In this document: piece after piece, positions 18,114 to 26,474 of the stretch | Numbering within the stretch: the first letter of the stretch is position 1 | Layout of the letters: every line of letters begins with the position of its first letter | Assembly (NCBI RefSeq): GCF_016924755.1 | Contig: NZ_JAFFJX010000016.1 | Location: forward strand, 62,001-126,000 | From: Longitalea arenae | GTDB taxonomy: Bacteria; Bacteroidota; Bacteroidia; Chitinophagales; Chitinophagaceae | Direction: 5' to 3' | DNA length: 64,000 nt | The notes under the pieces: generated by a model | Seen by the model: the letters and a program-made list of their open reading frames with translations, nothing else | Told to the model about the DNA's origin: nothing | Databases searched by the model: none | Program-made: the position numbers and the translations under genes

Positions 18114-18134
18114 TCAATGAAATGTTAATATTGA

Positions 18135-18171
18135 AAGGGTGAACTGCCAACGGGTAGTTCACCCTTTTTTA
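18135..18171 (+). terminator. Rho-independent terminator of the S46 peptidase gene
   Basis: Perfect 12-bp arms AAAGGGTGAACT and AGTTCACCCTTT around a 10-nt loop, followed by a T-run, 21 bp after the stop codon. Confidence 0.9.
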
Positions 18172-18233
18172 CAACGTATAGTTATTTTTACTTACCGTGG
18201 CAATACGCTTTACCGTAAACCGTTCTTTCGTTT

Positions 18234-18241
18234 TACATTTG
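18234..18241 (+). promoter_or_regulatory. -7 element of the RDD gene promoter
   Basis: TACATTTG matches TAnnTTTG and ends 19 bp before the ATG at 18261. Confidence 0.55.
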
Positions 18242-18260
18242 CACCTTAACCTTTGTTATA

Positions 18261-18731
18261 ATGGAACCACAAAATCAGGCAGATCTGTTACAGGATATAC
18301 ATGATGAAGTAAATTATGTTGATCCGGTGTCACCGGGAATAAGGTTTGTCAATTATCTTATTGACCAGATCGCAATTGGGGTAATTTTCAATGGCCTTGA
18401 TTATGTACTTGGCTTAAGCAGTAATGGAAATTATAGTGAAGATGCCATCATGCAGGGAAACATGGCGGCCGTTTGGCTAAGGCTTTTATTTTCTTTGGCG
18501 GTCACGCTCACCTATTATACCATTTTCGAGGCTGCTACCAAAGGCAGGACCTTAGGTAAGATCTTAACCAATACCACCGCTATCACCCAGGATGGCACTC
18601 CGTTTACTTTTAAACATGCCTTACTGCGGACCTTATGCCGCTTTGTTCCCTTTGAACCGTTCAGCGCCTTTGGCTATATGCCCTGGCACGACCGGTGGAC
18701 GAATACAGTAGTTGTTAAGAAAACCTGGTAA
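18261..18731 (+). CDS. RDD-family membrane protein
   Basis: A 156-residue membrane protein of the RDD family. The family is named for Arg-Asp-Asp residues; here the first helix begins ASPGIRFVNYLIDQIAIGVIF-like (RFVNYLID, the conserved R..D pattern). Later come the conserved GRTLGKILTNTTAITQDG segment and FKHALLRTLCRFVPFEPFSAF. Three hydrophobic segments are visible. RDD proteins have been linked to ion (Na+/H+) transport in some bacteria, but most are uncharacterised; no specific role is assigned. It has its own promoter and a terminator shared with the convergent NADH dehydrogenase gene. Confidence 0.85.
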   Translation: MEPQNQADLLQDIHDEVNYVDPVSPGIRFVNYLIDQIAIGVIFNGLDYVLGLSSNGNYSEDAIMQGNMAAVWLRLLFSLAVTLTYYTIFEAATKGRTLGKILTNTTAITQDGTPFTFKHALLRTLCRFVPFEPFSAFGYMPWHDRWTNTVVVKKTW

Positions 18732-18772
18732 ATAAGTTCACATGTAAATAGTATTAACAAAATCTATACATT

Positions 18773-18806
18773 AAAAAGTCCGAAGCATTGCTTCGGACTT
18801 TTTTCA
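18773..18806. terminator. Bidirectional terminator between the RDD gene and the NADH dehydrogenase gene
   Basis: Perfect arms AAAAGTCCGAAGC and GCTTCGGACTTTT around an ATT loop. A-rich and T-rich flanks on both sides allow it to serve the plus-strand RDD gene and the convergent minus-strand gene ending at 18821. Confidence 0.9.
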
Positions 18807-18820
18807 TGAATGATCCCGTA

Positions 18821-20119
18821 TTAAGTTTTCAACTTGGTCAACTCTTTCTGTACGTCTTCTTTTCTTGGCCGGATGATCAACCGCAGCGTAGGATCGTTCG
18901 TCATAAAGGACCAGAACCAGCTGAAGGCCAGTTTCATTTTATTACGGAAACCGATCAATGGAATAATATGGATGAATAACCAAACCATCCAGGCGCCAAA
19001 ACCTTTGAAGAATAGTTTGGGAAGGTCAACCACCGCCTTGTATTTTGAAATAATGGCCATACTGCCCTTATCGTTATAAACAAAGGCTTCCATAGGTTTG
19101 TTGTTTGCCTGCCTGATGAGGTTTTCAGCCAGCTGTTTACCTCCCTGGATAGCTACCTGCGCCAGCTGGGGGTGGCCATTGGGAAATTTCTTATCAGCGG
19201 TCATTAAGCAGATGTCACCCAACGCAAAGATGTTTTGGGTGCCCTGCACTTTATTATGTTCGTCCACCAGGATCCGTCTGCCACGAGCAATAGCAGAAGC
19301 CGGTAAACCGGGTACTTCCCTGCCGGTTACACCGGAAGCCCAGATCAATACGTTGGTTGGAATGGTTCGGCCGTCAGAGAGGTATACGACGTCATCCTGG
19401 TAATCTTTTACGGCGGTATTGAGGATCACATGCACACCCAGTTTATTTAATACCCGGGTGGCCTCTTCCTGTGATTTTTTACTCATGGGGCCAAGCAGCG
19501 CTTTACCCGCATCGATAAGATAGAGGTGTGAACGCAGGTCTTTTATTTCAGGATATTCTTTCAGCGCAATATTGCGGCCCAGCTCCGCCAGCATACCCGC
19601 TAATTCAACGCCGGTTGGACCGCCGCCGGCGATCACGATATTCAAATGTTTTTCTTTTTCCTTAAGATCGCTGGTGTGTACTGCTTCTTCCATATTCAGC
19701 AATAAATGGTTACGCAGGTTCAGGGCGTCATCGATGGTCTTCATGGGCAGCGAATTGTCTTTTACGCGTTCCATGCCAAAATAATTCGTCTCAGTGCCCA
19801 GGCACAACACCAGGTAATCATATGCTACAATGCCGGTGTCTGTTTCAATGGTGTTTTGTTCGGGATTTACTTTTTTCAGGCAGCCCATATGGAAGCGCAG
19901 ATTGGTGGCTTCCTGGAATAACCTGCGAAACGGATAGCTGATATTCGAAGGTTCAATGAAAGCGGTTGCAACCTGGTATAAGAGTGGAGGAAAGAAATGG
20001 TAGTTGTTCTTATCTACCAGGGTAATGTGGAAGCGCTTGTCTTTTCTAAGCTTTTTGATGAGGTTAATGCCGGCGAATCCTCCTCCGACAATAACTACTT
20101 TTTTAACTGGTTGTTCCAT
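18821..20119 (-). CDS. ndh: Type II NADH:quinone oxidoreductase (NDH-2)
   Basis: Single-subunit FAD enzyme that passes electrons from NADH to quinone without pumping protons, 432 residues. The FAD-binding Rossmann motif is VVIVGGGFAGINLIKKL at the N-terminus and the NADH-binding one is IVIAGGGPTGVELAGMLAE near residue 160. The segment NYHFFPPLLYQVATAFIEP is typical of NDH-2, as is FALGDICLM near residue 300. The C-terminal hydrophobic helices (FGAWMVWLFIHIIPLIGF) would anchor it to the inner face of the membrane. It is transcribed alone and convergent with the RDD gene. A related flavoprotein is possible but less likely. Confidence 0.88.
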   Translation of the reverse strand: MEQPVKKVVIVGGGFAGINLIKKLRKDKRFHITLVDKNNYHFFPPLLYQVATAFIEPSNISYPFRRLFQEATNLRFHMGCLKKVNPEQNTIETDTGIVAYDYLVLCLGTETNYFGMERVKDNSLPMKTIDDALNLRNHLLLNMEEAVHTSDLKEKEKHLNIVIAGGGPTGVELAGMLAELGRNIALKEYPEIKDLRSHLYLIDAGKALLGPMSKKSQEEATRVLNKLGVHVILNTAVKDYQDDVVYLSDGRTIPTNVLIWASGVTGREVPGLPASAIARGRRILVDEHNKVQGTQNIFALGDICLMTADKKFPNGHPQLAQVAIQGGKQLAENLIRQANNKPMEAFVYNDKGSMAIISKYKAVVDLPKLFFKGFGAWMVWLFIHIIPLIGFRNKMKLAFSWFWSFMTNDPTLRLIIRPRKEDVQKELTKLKT

Positions 20120-20472
20120 AACTCGTTCTTCTGATTAAACATTAATGAACAATTGTGCCACCATTGGCATAATGGAGCACTTTTCGCCTAACTAACTTTT
20201 CAGGTTATGGCAAGTATTAAAAAAGCAAGGATGGAGAATGATAGACGCTGTAAAGGTCGTTACTATTCTTGAAATTCCATAAAAAACTTGGCAGTTGAAG
20301 TGGCAGTTGCTTACATTTCAATAAGTTGCCGTGGCCGGAAGCCACGCAGCCTGTCTTATTCCAAGGTTAGAAGGGATGTGTTGAGGCAGCCATTTTTGAG
20401 GCAATGTTACCACAGGCGTTTTGCATGGCAGGTTCCCTGTTCCCCATTTAGATGATCATTCGGCAGGTTTTG
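20120..20472. other. Intergenic region between NDH-2 and the hybrid kinase gene
   Basis: No gene is called here. An imperfect inverted repeat GTGCCACCATTGGCATAATGGAGCAC spans 20155-20180 upstream of the NDH-2 start: outer arms GTGC/GCAC and inner arms CCATT/AATGG, a possible operator. A small hairpin CGTGGC-CGGAA-GCCACG lies at 20330-20346. A strong promoter match was not seen. Confidence 0.4.
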
Positions 20473-23400
20473 TCAGATGAGCTCGGGATAAGCTGCCCTG
20501 AGCATCGGGATCAGTTCATTCATGATTTTTTTAAATGCGTTGATCTGTTGCTGCAGGGCAGGATATTCGGGTTCCGTCCAGCTGGTTTTCTCAATTTTTT
20601 CGGCAATACCGGCTGCTTCCACAACGCTCAGGTTATTCAGCGAAGATTTCATGCGGTGCGAAAGGAACTGTACCTGTTTGATATTATGCTCTTCAAACGC
20701 TTTTTCGAGACCGGCCAGGCCGCTTGCCGTTTCATTGATAAAGATCTGCAACATCTTTATCATGAACCGGTCGTCGCCGCGGGTGATCTGCTTCAGCTTC
20801 GTCAGGTCGTATAAAGGAGTGGTGTTAACTGTGACGTTTTTGGCGGGGCCGAAATGCGTTTCACGCCCGAGCCATTTGGCAATAAGCCGGATGAGATCTT
20901 CTTCTTCAAAAGGTTTACTCAGATAATCGTTCATGCCCGCCTGCAGGCATTTTTCCATCTCACCTTTTACAGCATTGGCTGTAAGGGCAATGATAGGGAT
21001 ATTCGATTGCAGATCATTACGGATGGTGCGCGTGGCTTCCAGTCCATCCATAACCGGCATTTGAATATCCATTAATACAATATCGAATGTGTGGCTGCGG
21101 ATAGCGTCAACGGCTTCAACACCGTTCACGGCTTCCGATATAGTGGCGCCATACTGGTTTAAAATGGTTTCTGCCACCACCCGGTTCATTTCATTATCTT
21201 CTACCAGTAAGATCTTTTTATCGGCCAGGATATGCGCTTCCACATGGCTGTTATCTTTTTTCGGCAGATCGTTTTCGGTGCCTTTTGCAAAAAACAATTG
21301 AATGGTCACCTGGGTACCCTCGCCTTTTTTACTTTTTACGGCAATGCTGCCATTCATCAGTTCAACCAGTTGTTTAACGATGCTCATGCCAAGCCCTGTT
21401 CCGCCATAACTGCGGGCAATGCTTTCATCTTCCTGGCTGAATTTATTAAAAAGGTTTTTCAGGTAGGCTTCATCCATGCCCTTGCCGGTATCACTGATGA
21501 CGATCTGCAACTGCTGTGCATGTGGTTCATTACTGTTTATCAAACATTGTAAAGTAACCTTACCCCGTTTGGTGAATTTAATGGAATTGCTTAGCAGGTT
21601 CATTAAGATCTGGTTTATGCGGTAGGGGTCGCCTTTTAATACCTGCGCTACTTCGGGGGCAATGGAAACGGAAAAGACCAACCCTTTTTCTTCCGCTTTT
21701 AACTTCAAGATGCGGCTGGTATTGGTTATGAGATCGCGCATATTGAAACCGATTTCTTCGAGGGTGACCTTGCCGGCTTCGAGTTTTGAAAAGTCGAGAA
21801 TGTCGTTAATGATCACGAGCAGGTTCTCTGCAGCGGTGCCAATGATCTCGAGGAAAGATTGCTGTTGTGGATTGAGAATGGTCTTTTGCAGCTGTTTACT
21901 CATACCCAGGATGGCGTTCATGGGCGTTCGTATTTCATGGCTCATGTTAGCCAGGAAAAGGTCTTTGGCATGAACAGAACGTTCGGCAACTTCTTTCGCT
22001 TCCATCAGCTGCCGCTCCAGTATTTTTTGCTGGGTAATATCAAGGTGAATACCAATGGAGCCGATCAATTGTTGTTTGTCGTTATACAGTGGAGCGCCGC
22101 AGATCAGCCACCAGTTGGCATCACTGTGCTTGGTTTTTACGTTCATTTCATACGCATCGGAAATTCCCTTTTGCCGCGAACTGTTTTTGGATTCCATAAC
22201 CTGGCTGTACTCCTCTTTTACAAAGAGCGAGGCGGCGTTTCTTCCGATCAGTTCATGCTCTTCGTATCCGCTCATGAGGCAAAAGCTCTGGTTTACATAC
22301 CTTATGTTTTCCTCCAGGTCAACCTCAATCAGGCCAAGGTTCATATTGGCGATAATGCTTCTGTATTTTTCTTCCTGCTTTTTAAGCTGGATCTCCGATC
22401 GTTTTCTTTCAGTGATGTCGTTATAAGTCCATAAATGACCCCGGTAAATATCATCGATAAATAAAGGAATGTAATTTCTTTCGAGCACCCGGCCATCGGC
22501 CATGATCAGTTCTTCGGTATTTACCGGCGCCCGGTTCTTTAAATGCCTGGCTGTTTGACTTAAGAATTCACCCGGGTATTTAAAAAGATAAGTACTCGTT
22601 TCATATAATTCGGTGCATTCAATACCTACCAGGGTTTCGGGTGAGCCGGGATAAGCGAAAAATTCGGTGAACTTTTTATTGGTCAGCACCACCGTTCCGT
22701 TCTCATCTTCCAGCAGCACACCTGTTTGCAGGTTCTTAAGCAGGTGCGACAGGCGGTTGGCGGTTTCCGTTAACTCACTTTGAATGGTTTTATAGTTTTG
22801 AATGTCTGTAAGCGTACCGATGATGGTAACGGGCTTTCCGGTTTTGGATTTGCTGATAACACCGCCCCGGTTCAGGATCCATTTCGTTTTTCCATTTTTA
22901 AGTTTTACCCGGTATTCAACGCAATGCCTGGTTATCTCTCCACTCATATACTGCTGGAAGGTTTCAACGGCTATATGGCGGTCTTCTTCAAGAATGGTTT
23001 GCCACCACACCAGGTTTTCTTTTCCTTCATATACATTTTTGTCGAGGTCGAGGATCGATTTTTCGTTGATGGCGAAGGTCATAGTGCGGGTGGGGAAATG
23101 ATATTCCCACACATTGTCATCGATGGTTGACAATGCCAGCCGTAAACGTTTTTCCGATTGTTGCAGCAGGTCATCGGCCTTCTTTTTTTCCTGCAGCTCA
23201 TGTTCCAGGTAATTAATGATATCCGACAGGTCATCGGATTCATTATAAACATGGGAATCGGTGCCTTTGAATTTATTAATGGTTTCCTTCAGCTGTTGAA
23301 TAGAAGCATGTTTAATCCTGGCTTCCAGCTTCAGCTTCTCATTAATTTTTATGTATTCATTTTCACTGCAGGCGAAAGCATGGTTGAACAGTTTTCGGTC

Positions 23401-23523
23401 CCGTTCATATTCTTCATACGAATCGTGTACAGCCTGAATAAAGCGGTTCAGGTGTTCATCCATGCAATAATCTTCAGGAAGGTATTTTCTGATTTGCCGT
23501 TCAAGAAGTTTATTGAAGCCCAT
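20473..23523 (-). CDS. Hybrid sensor histidine kinase with three PAS domains, receiver and HPt
   Basis: A 1016-residue cytoplasmic signalling protein starting at ATG 23523, 7 nt after the FIST gene stops (a longer start at 23544 would overlap that gene). Order: an N-terminal helical region (1-120), three PAS/PAC domains (about 125-240, 255-375, 385-505), HisKA with His529 in ANMSHEIRTPMNAIL, HATPase with DTGKGM and GGTGLGMSIV, a receiver with phospho-acceptor Asp819 in VLMDIQMPVMDG, and an HPt domain with His956 in LSHRMKSS. No membrane segment is seen, so the input is probably intracellular or comes from the FIST protein. Output passes through the HPt to an unknown response regulator. Confidence 0.93.
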   Translation of the reverse strand: MGFNKLLERQIRKYLPEDYCMDEHLNRFIQAVHDSYEEYERDRKLFNHAFACSENEYIKINEKLKLEARIKHASIQQLKETINKFKGTDSHVYNESDDLSDIINYLEHELQEKKKADDLLQQSEKRLRLALSTIDDNVWEYHFPTRTMTFAINEKSILDLDKNVYEGKENLVWWQTILEEDRHIAVETFQQYMSGEITRHCVEYRVKLKNGKTKWILNRGGVISKSKTGKPVTIIGTLTDIQNYKTIQSELTETANRLSHLLKNLQTGVLLEDENGTVVLTNKKFTEFFAYPGSPETLVGIECTELYETSTYLFKYPGEFLSQTARHLKNRAPVNTEELIMADGRVLERNYIPLFIDDIYRGHLWTYNDITERKRSEIQLKKQEEKYRSIIANMNLGLIEVDLEENIRYVNQSFCLMSGYEEHELIGRNAASLFVKEEYSQVMESKNSSRQKGISDAYEMNVKTKHSDANWWLICGAPLYNDKQQLIGSIGIHLDITQQKILERQLMEAKEVAERSVHAKDLFLANMSHEIRTPMNAILGMSKQLQKTILNPQQQSFLEIIGTAAENLLVIINDILDFSKLEAGKVTLEEIGFNMRDLITNTSRILKLKAEEKGLVFSVSIAPEVAQVLKGDPYRINQILMNLLSNSIKFTKRGKVTLQCLINSNEPHAQQLQIVISDTGKGMDEAYLKNLFNKFSQEDESIARSYGGTGLGMSIVKQLVELMNGSIAVKSKKGEGTQVTIQLFFAKGTENDLPKKDNSHVEAHILADKKILLVEDNEMNRVVAETILNQYGATISEAVNGVEAVDAIRSHTFDIVLMDIQMPVMDGLEATRTIRNDLQSNIPIIALTANAVKGEMEKCLQAGMNDYLSKPFEEEDLIRLIAKWLGRETHFGPAKNVTVNTTPLYDLTKLKQITRGDDRFMIKMLQIFINETASGLAGLEKAFEEHNIKQVQFLSHRMKSSLNNLSVVEAAGIAEKIEKTSWTEPEYPALQQQINAFKKIMNELIPMLRAAYPELI

Positions 23524-23530
23524 ATCGCAA

Positions 23531-24670
23531 TTATATCTCGTCAAAGGTGGTAATTGTCATTGTTTGATTATGTAATTCGCATTTTGCGTTATCATTGAAG
23601 GGGGAGATCTCACCATAAGAATAGAAGCCGGTGAGTAAGGTTTTATTGCCAAAGGTATCGGCAACAGCTTCCACTTCTTCTTCGGTGCGTTTGCCCAGAA
23701 TGATCTTGCGGCCAACGCAGCTGATCAGTAATGCCAGTTGGGGGGCCGCAGGTAATTTTTGAAAAGCCTGTCCGGCAGCATACGTAGCTGCATCAACGAG
23801 CTTGTCGAAATTCGCTTTCATGAACCGTACTTTTGAGCCATTGGGAATATCGCCGGCAAACACCATGCTGCCGCTCTCCTGGTCAATGGAAAGTATGGTT
23901 CGCACAACAGGCGCCGCATCCTCATGCGTTTTAATGCCCAGCGGAAACAGCAAAGCGGATCCCGGCAATTCATCAGCATATGGGCCGAGGTAGGTTTTAT
24001 ACAGGTCAAGCGCTTTTTGTCCTTCGATCTCAAATAGCTGGTTGGCGACTGCTTTCGTAACAGTGCGTTCGGGGCCAAAGATCTCCCAGCCGCCCATCGA
24101 CGCATGGGAAACTACGAAGTGTTTACCATAAAAAGGGATGGCCACGATATTGCCGCCGGATGGTTTTTCGTTCAGTCCAACCACGGTCGATTGAAAATTG
24201 GTGCCATCACCCGCAAGACCACCGGTAACCGGTACGCGGTCATTCACCAGTTCATTGATGCCCCGCACCAGTTCGCTGCCATTTACATGGCTTCCGTCTG
24301 AAATGATAAGGATATACGATAGGTCGGCAAAATCGATCAGTTTGATCAGGGCTTTGCCAGCTTCATAGCTGTTTACATAGTCGCGAATGTTCACTGCAAC
24401 GGGTTGTATGGAGGTTTTTTCCAGTTCAATGGCTGCTACTGATACAGAATTGTCGTTTACCCGTTTATTGATGATCTCGCCCGCCGTTGAGCATAGAACT
24501 ATATGCGCCTCAGGGAAGGTTGATTTCAGCGCTTCATATACGGGTTGCGTATTAATCACTTCTTTACCACCAAAACCTAATACCAGTTGCGATTTGACAA
24601 GGTCTGCCAGTTTGGTTTCGTTTTGGGGTTGAAGTTTGTTGTCATTGTACAGCAGCAGCGTTGTTTGCAT
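23531..24670 (-). CDS. FIST-domain sensory protein
   Basis: A 379-residue FIST protein with the N-terminal FIST domain (KLADLVKSQLVLGFGGKEV, AHIVLCSTAGEIINKRV, GGLAGDGTNFQSTVVG) and the FIST-C half (LDLYKTYLGP, ALLISCVGRKIILGKRTEEEVE, GFYSYGEISPFNDN). FIST domains are predicted small-ligand sensors, proposed for amino acids, and usually sit beside histidine kinases, guanylate or diguanylate cyclases. Here the gene is directly upstream of and translationally coupled to the hybrid kinase, so it most likely supplies its input. The conserved GFYSYGEI motif near the C-terminus is intact. Confidence 0.92.
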   Translation of the reverse strand: MQTTLLLYNDNKLQPQNETKLADLVKSQLVLGFGGKEVINTQPVYEALKSTFPEAHIVLCSTAGEIINKRVNDNSVSVAAIELEKTSIQPVAVNIRDYVNSYEAGKALIKLIDFADLSYILIISDGSHVNGSELVRGINELVNDRVPVTGGLAGDGTNFQSTVVGLNEKPSGGNIVAIPFYGKHFVVSHASMGGWEIFGPERTVTKAVANQLFEIEGQKALDLYKTYLGPYADELPGSALLFPLGIKTHEDAAPVVRTILSIDQESGSMVFAGDIPNGSKVRFMKANFDKLVDAATYAAGQAFQKLPAAPQLALLISCVGRKIILGKRTEEEVEAVADTFGNKTLLTGFYSYGEISPFNDNAKCELHNQTMTITTFDEI

Positions 24671-25003
24671 ATGGAAGCGTTTAAAGGTTAATATTCATTC
24701 AAATTCATTGGTTAAGTGATTAGTGTGTGGGAGGATTAAAAAAGCCCTTCCAATAAAACGAAAGGTGAAACAAATTATTCAGAGACAAAAACCGGGGTTA
24801 TGGGTTAACCCTTATATAATTTACCGCAATTTTTTAAAACCGCAATTTTGTTGGTCTGTTAAATTTATTCTGAATTAATCGTACGACACTATAACCGTTA
24901 GTTTATTGACATAAGTCAACAAGAACCCCGGTGCCGATTAGCTGTTGAAGGTCAGGTTTTTTATGTATGAATGAACAGCGAAGGTATTTTGTAAGAGTAT
25001 TTC
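24671..25003. other. AT-rich intergenic region, no gene seen
   Basis: Lies between the start of the FIST gene and the stop of the patatin gene. It must carry the promoter of the FIST-kinase operon, but I found no clean TAnnTTTG match on the minus strand and no strong hairpin. Confidence 0.4.
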
Positions 25004-25771
25004 CTAGCCCAGGCTTAATAGTTTGTTTTTATGTTTCATGGCAGCCTGGTAGCCGGCTTCATAAATTTGATCGGCTTTGTTTACGTCGAACATACCGAAG
25101 GCATGCAGATCGGGTTCAATGAACAGGTTGAGTTTTTCAACCTTACTGTAAACCACAGGGGCAATGGCCATGTGAAAACATTTTTCGATCATATTCATTT
25201 TACCGATGCGTTTGCCATTGCCAAGGCCTTTCGGGATGCTGTTTACATAACAGCCGATGCGTACATCGCAGTTTTTTTCCAGGGGTTCAACGGGAAAATT
25301 ATTCAATAAGCCGCCGTCGACCAGCACACGATCATCGAACTTTACAGGTTCAAAAATGACGGGAACGGAAGCAGAAGCGATCACTGCTTCAATAAGTTTG
25401 CCTTTCGAGAAAGTTACGGCTTCGTTATTGGCGTAATCGGTAGCAGTAATATATAGTTTTTTCGAAAGGCTTTCAAAACTGTTATCAGGAAGGCAGGATT
25501 GCAATACTTTTTGCAGCACCTTCATGGAGAAAAGACCATCTTTATTCAACAAAAAGCTCGACCAGCCGAAGTAGGAGTGTTTCTTGAGGAGATCTCGTAT
25601 TTTTTGCGGCGAATGGCCGGCTGCGTATAAAGCGCCAACGATTGCACCGGCGCTTACACCGGAGATAGCCGAGGGTTGAATTTCTAATTCTTCCAGCACC
25701 TGTAACATACCTAAATGAGCAAATCCTCTTATGCCACCGCCGCTTAATACGATCCCGATTTTTGACATCAT
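25004..25771 (-). CDS. Soluble patatin-like phospholipase
   Basis: A compact patatin of about 255 residues starting at the double ATG 25771/25768 (MMSKIGIVLSGGG). The open frame continues upstream to 26035, but those 88 residues run through a terminator and an older gene remnant and are not family-like. Hallmarks are GGGIRGFAHLG (oxyanion hole), GVSAGAIVG (nucleophile Ser) and VDGGLLNNFPV (catalytic Asp). It is of the RssA/YchK-like small cytoplasmic type, probably a lysophospholipase or acyl hydrolase. It appears monocistronic. Confidence 0.9.
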   Translation of the reverse strand: MMSKIGIVLSGGGIRGFAHLGMLQVLEELEIQPSAISGVSAGAIVGALYAAGHSPQKIRDLLKKHSYFGWSSFLLNKDGLFSMKVLQKVLQSCLPDNSFESLSKKLYITATDYANNEAVTFSKGKLIEAVIASASVPVIFEPVKFDDRVLVDGGLLNNFPVEPLEKNCDVRIGCYVNSIPKGLGNGKRIGKMNMIEKCFHMAIAPVVYSKVEKLNLFIEPDLHAFGMFDVNKADQIYEAGYQAAMKHKNKLLSLG

Positions 25772-25893
25772 GAATATTTTAGAACTGGGCCGAAAGTAGG
25801 CGCTTTTGGCGTTAAATGCAACAAAGAGATTGAATATTTTAGCGGTGTGGATGGCTATGGTGTCCTGGTTAAGGACCCGTAGAAACAAAAATA

Positions 25894-25915
25894 CCGGCCC
25901 CTTTAATGGGGCCGG
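25894..25915 (-). terminator. Minus-strand terminator without an intact gene upstream
   Basis: CCGGCCCC-TTTAAT-GGGGCCGG is a perfect 8-bp stem with a 6-nt loop. On the minus strand it is followed by ATTTTTGTTTCT, so it works in that direction. The only thing that could feed it is the decayed reading frame ending at 25936. Confidence 0.8.
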
Positions 25916-25935
25916 CCTGGTTAAAGAATAAATGT

Positions 25936-26090
25936 TTACTGAACAATACGAAGAACGGGATCCCAGTATATGGGTTCGCCTGTGCGGGCGATGACTATGA
26001 TCCGCAGCCATACCTTGGAGCAGATGCAAGGCCATTGAAAGTGTGTACCGGCTTCAGCGTAAGAAATAATAAATGGGTCGGCAAAAAACT
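25936..26090 (-). pseudogene. Decayed C-terminal coding remnant of unknown family
   Basis: On the minus strand one frame reads ...ISYAEAGTHFQWPCICSKV... then VIARTGEPIYWDPVLRIVQ and stops (TAA, plus coordinates 25936-25938), 21 nt before a good terminator. The frame is closed by a stop a few codons further upstream and has no start codon. The beta-rich tail plus properly placed terminator suggests the end of a former gene. The original family is not recognised. The same DNA carries a 66-codon plus-strand frame (25906-26106) that I regard as chance. Confidence 0.35.
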
Positions 26091-26474
26091 AAACGGGCAG
26101 GAATAGTTATTTTTTGATCTATTTAAAAAGTAGATGCGGGCTGAAGTTTTTTATTGGCATCGAAAAAAAATTAAACAGTGGTTGCAGGGAATTGAACGAT
26201 CGGAAAATTTTTAAATAGAATGGGGCCCCGATTGCCTTGCCACCTTTTCCGGGAACGATTGCACAGAAAAAGCGGCAGCCGGCTATTATTTTAAGTTATC
26301 TAGTTACTATATTACATAAGCGAATTTACACGATTACGAACGATTGCCAGGCCACGCTGCAGCGCTTTGATCTGTACCCAACCGTTATAGTTTCCTCTTA
26401 TTGCCATTTCACGCCGGCAACCGGGATGTGTATCCTGTAGATCTCCATGATCAAATCTATTATTCATTTCAAAC
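26091..26474. other. Intergenic region before the pectate lyase gene, no confident gene
   Basis: AT-rich with long A-runs near 26165. A minus-strand open frame (26312-26671) covers its right half and runs into the pectate lyase gene; it has no recognisable domain. No promoter matching TAnnTTTG was found for the lyase. Confidence 0.35.

Noticed and set aside
20452-23553. Many plus-strand open frames of 60-190 codons opposite the hybrid kinase gene
   Set aside because: They are antisense shadows of a strongly coding gene and show no recognisable domains or independent start signals.
25772-26035. N-terminal extension of the soluble patatin by 88 residues
   Set aside because: The extension crosses a terminator and an unrelated remnant; the family begins at the double ATG at 25771.
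25906-26106. Plus-strand 66-codon frame over the decayed remnant
   Set aside because: It includes the stem of the minus-strand terminator in its start region, which argues against plus-strand coding.
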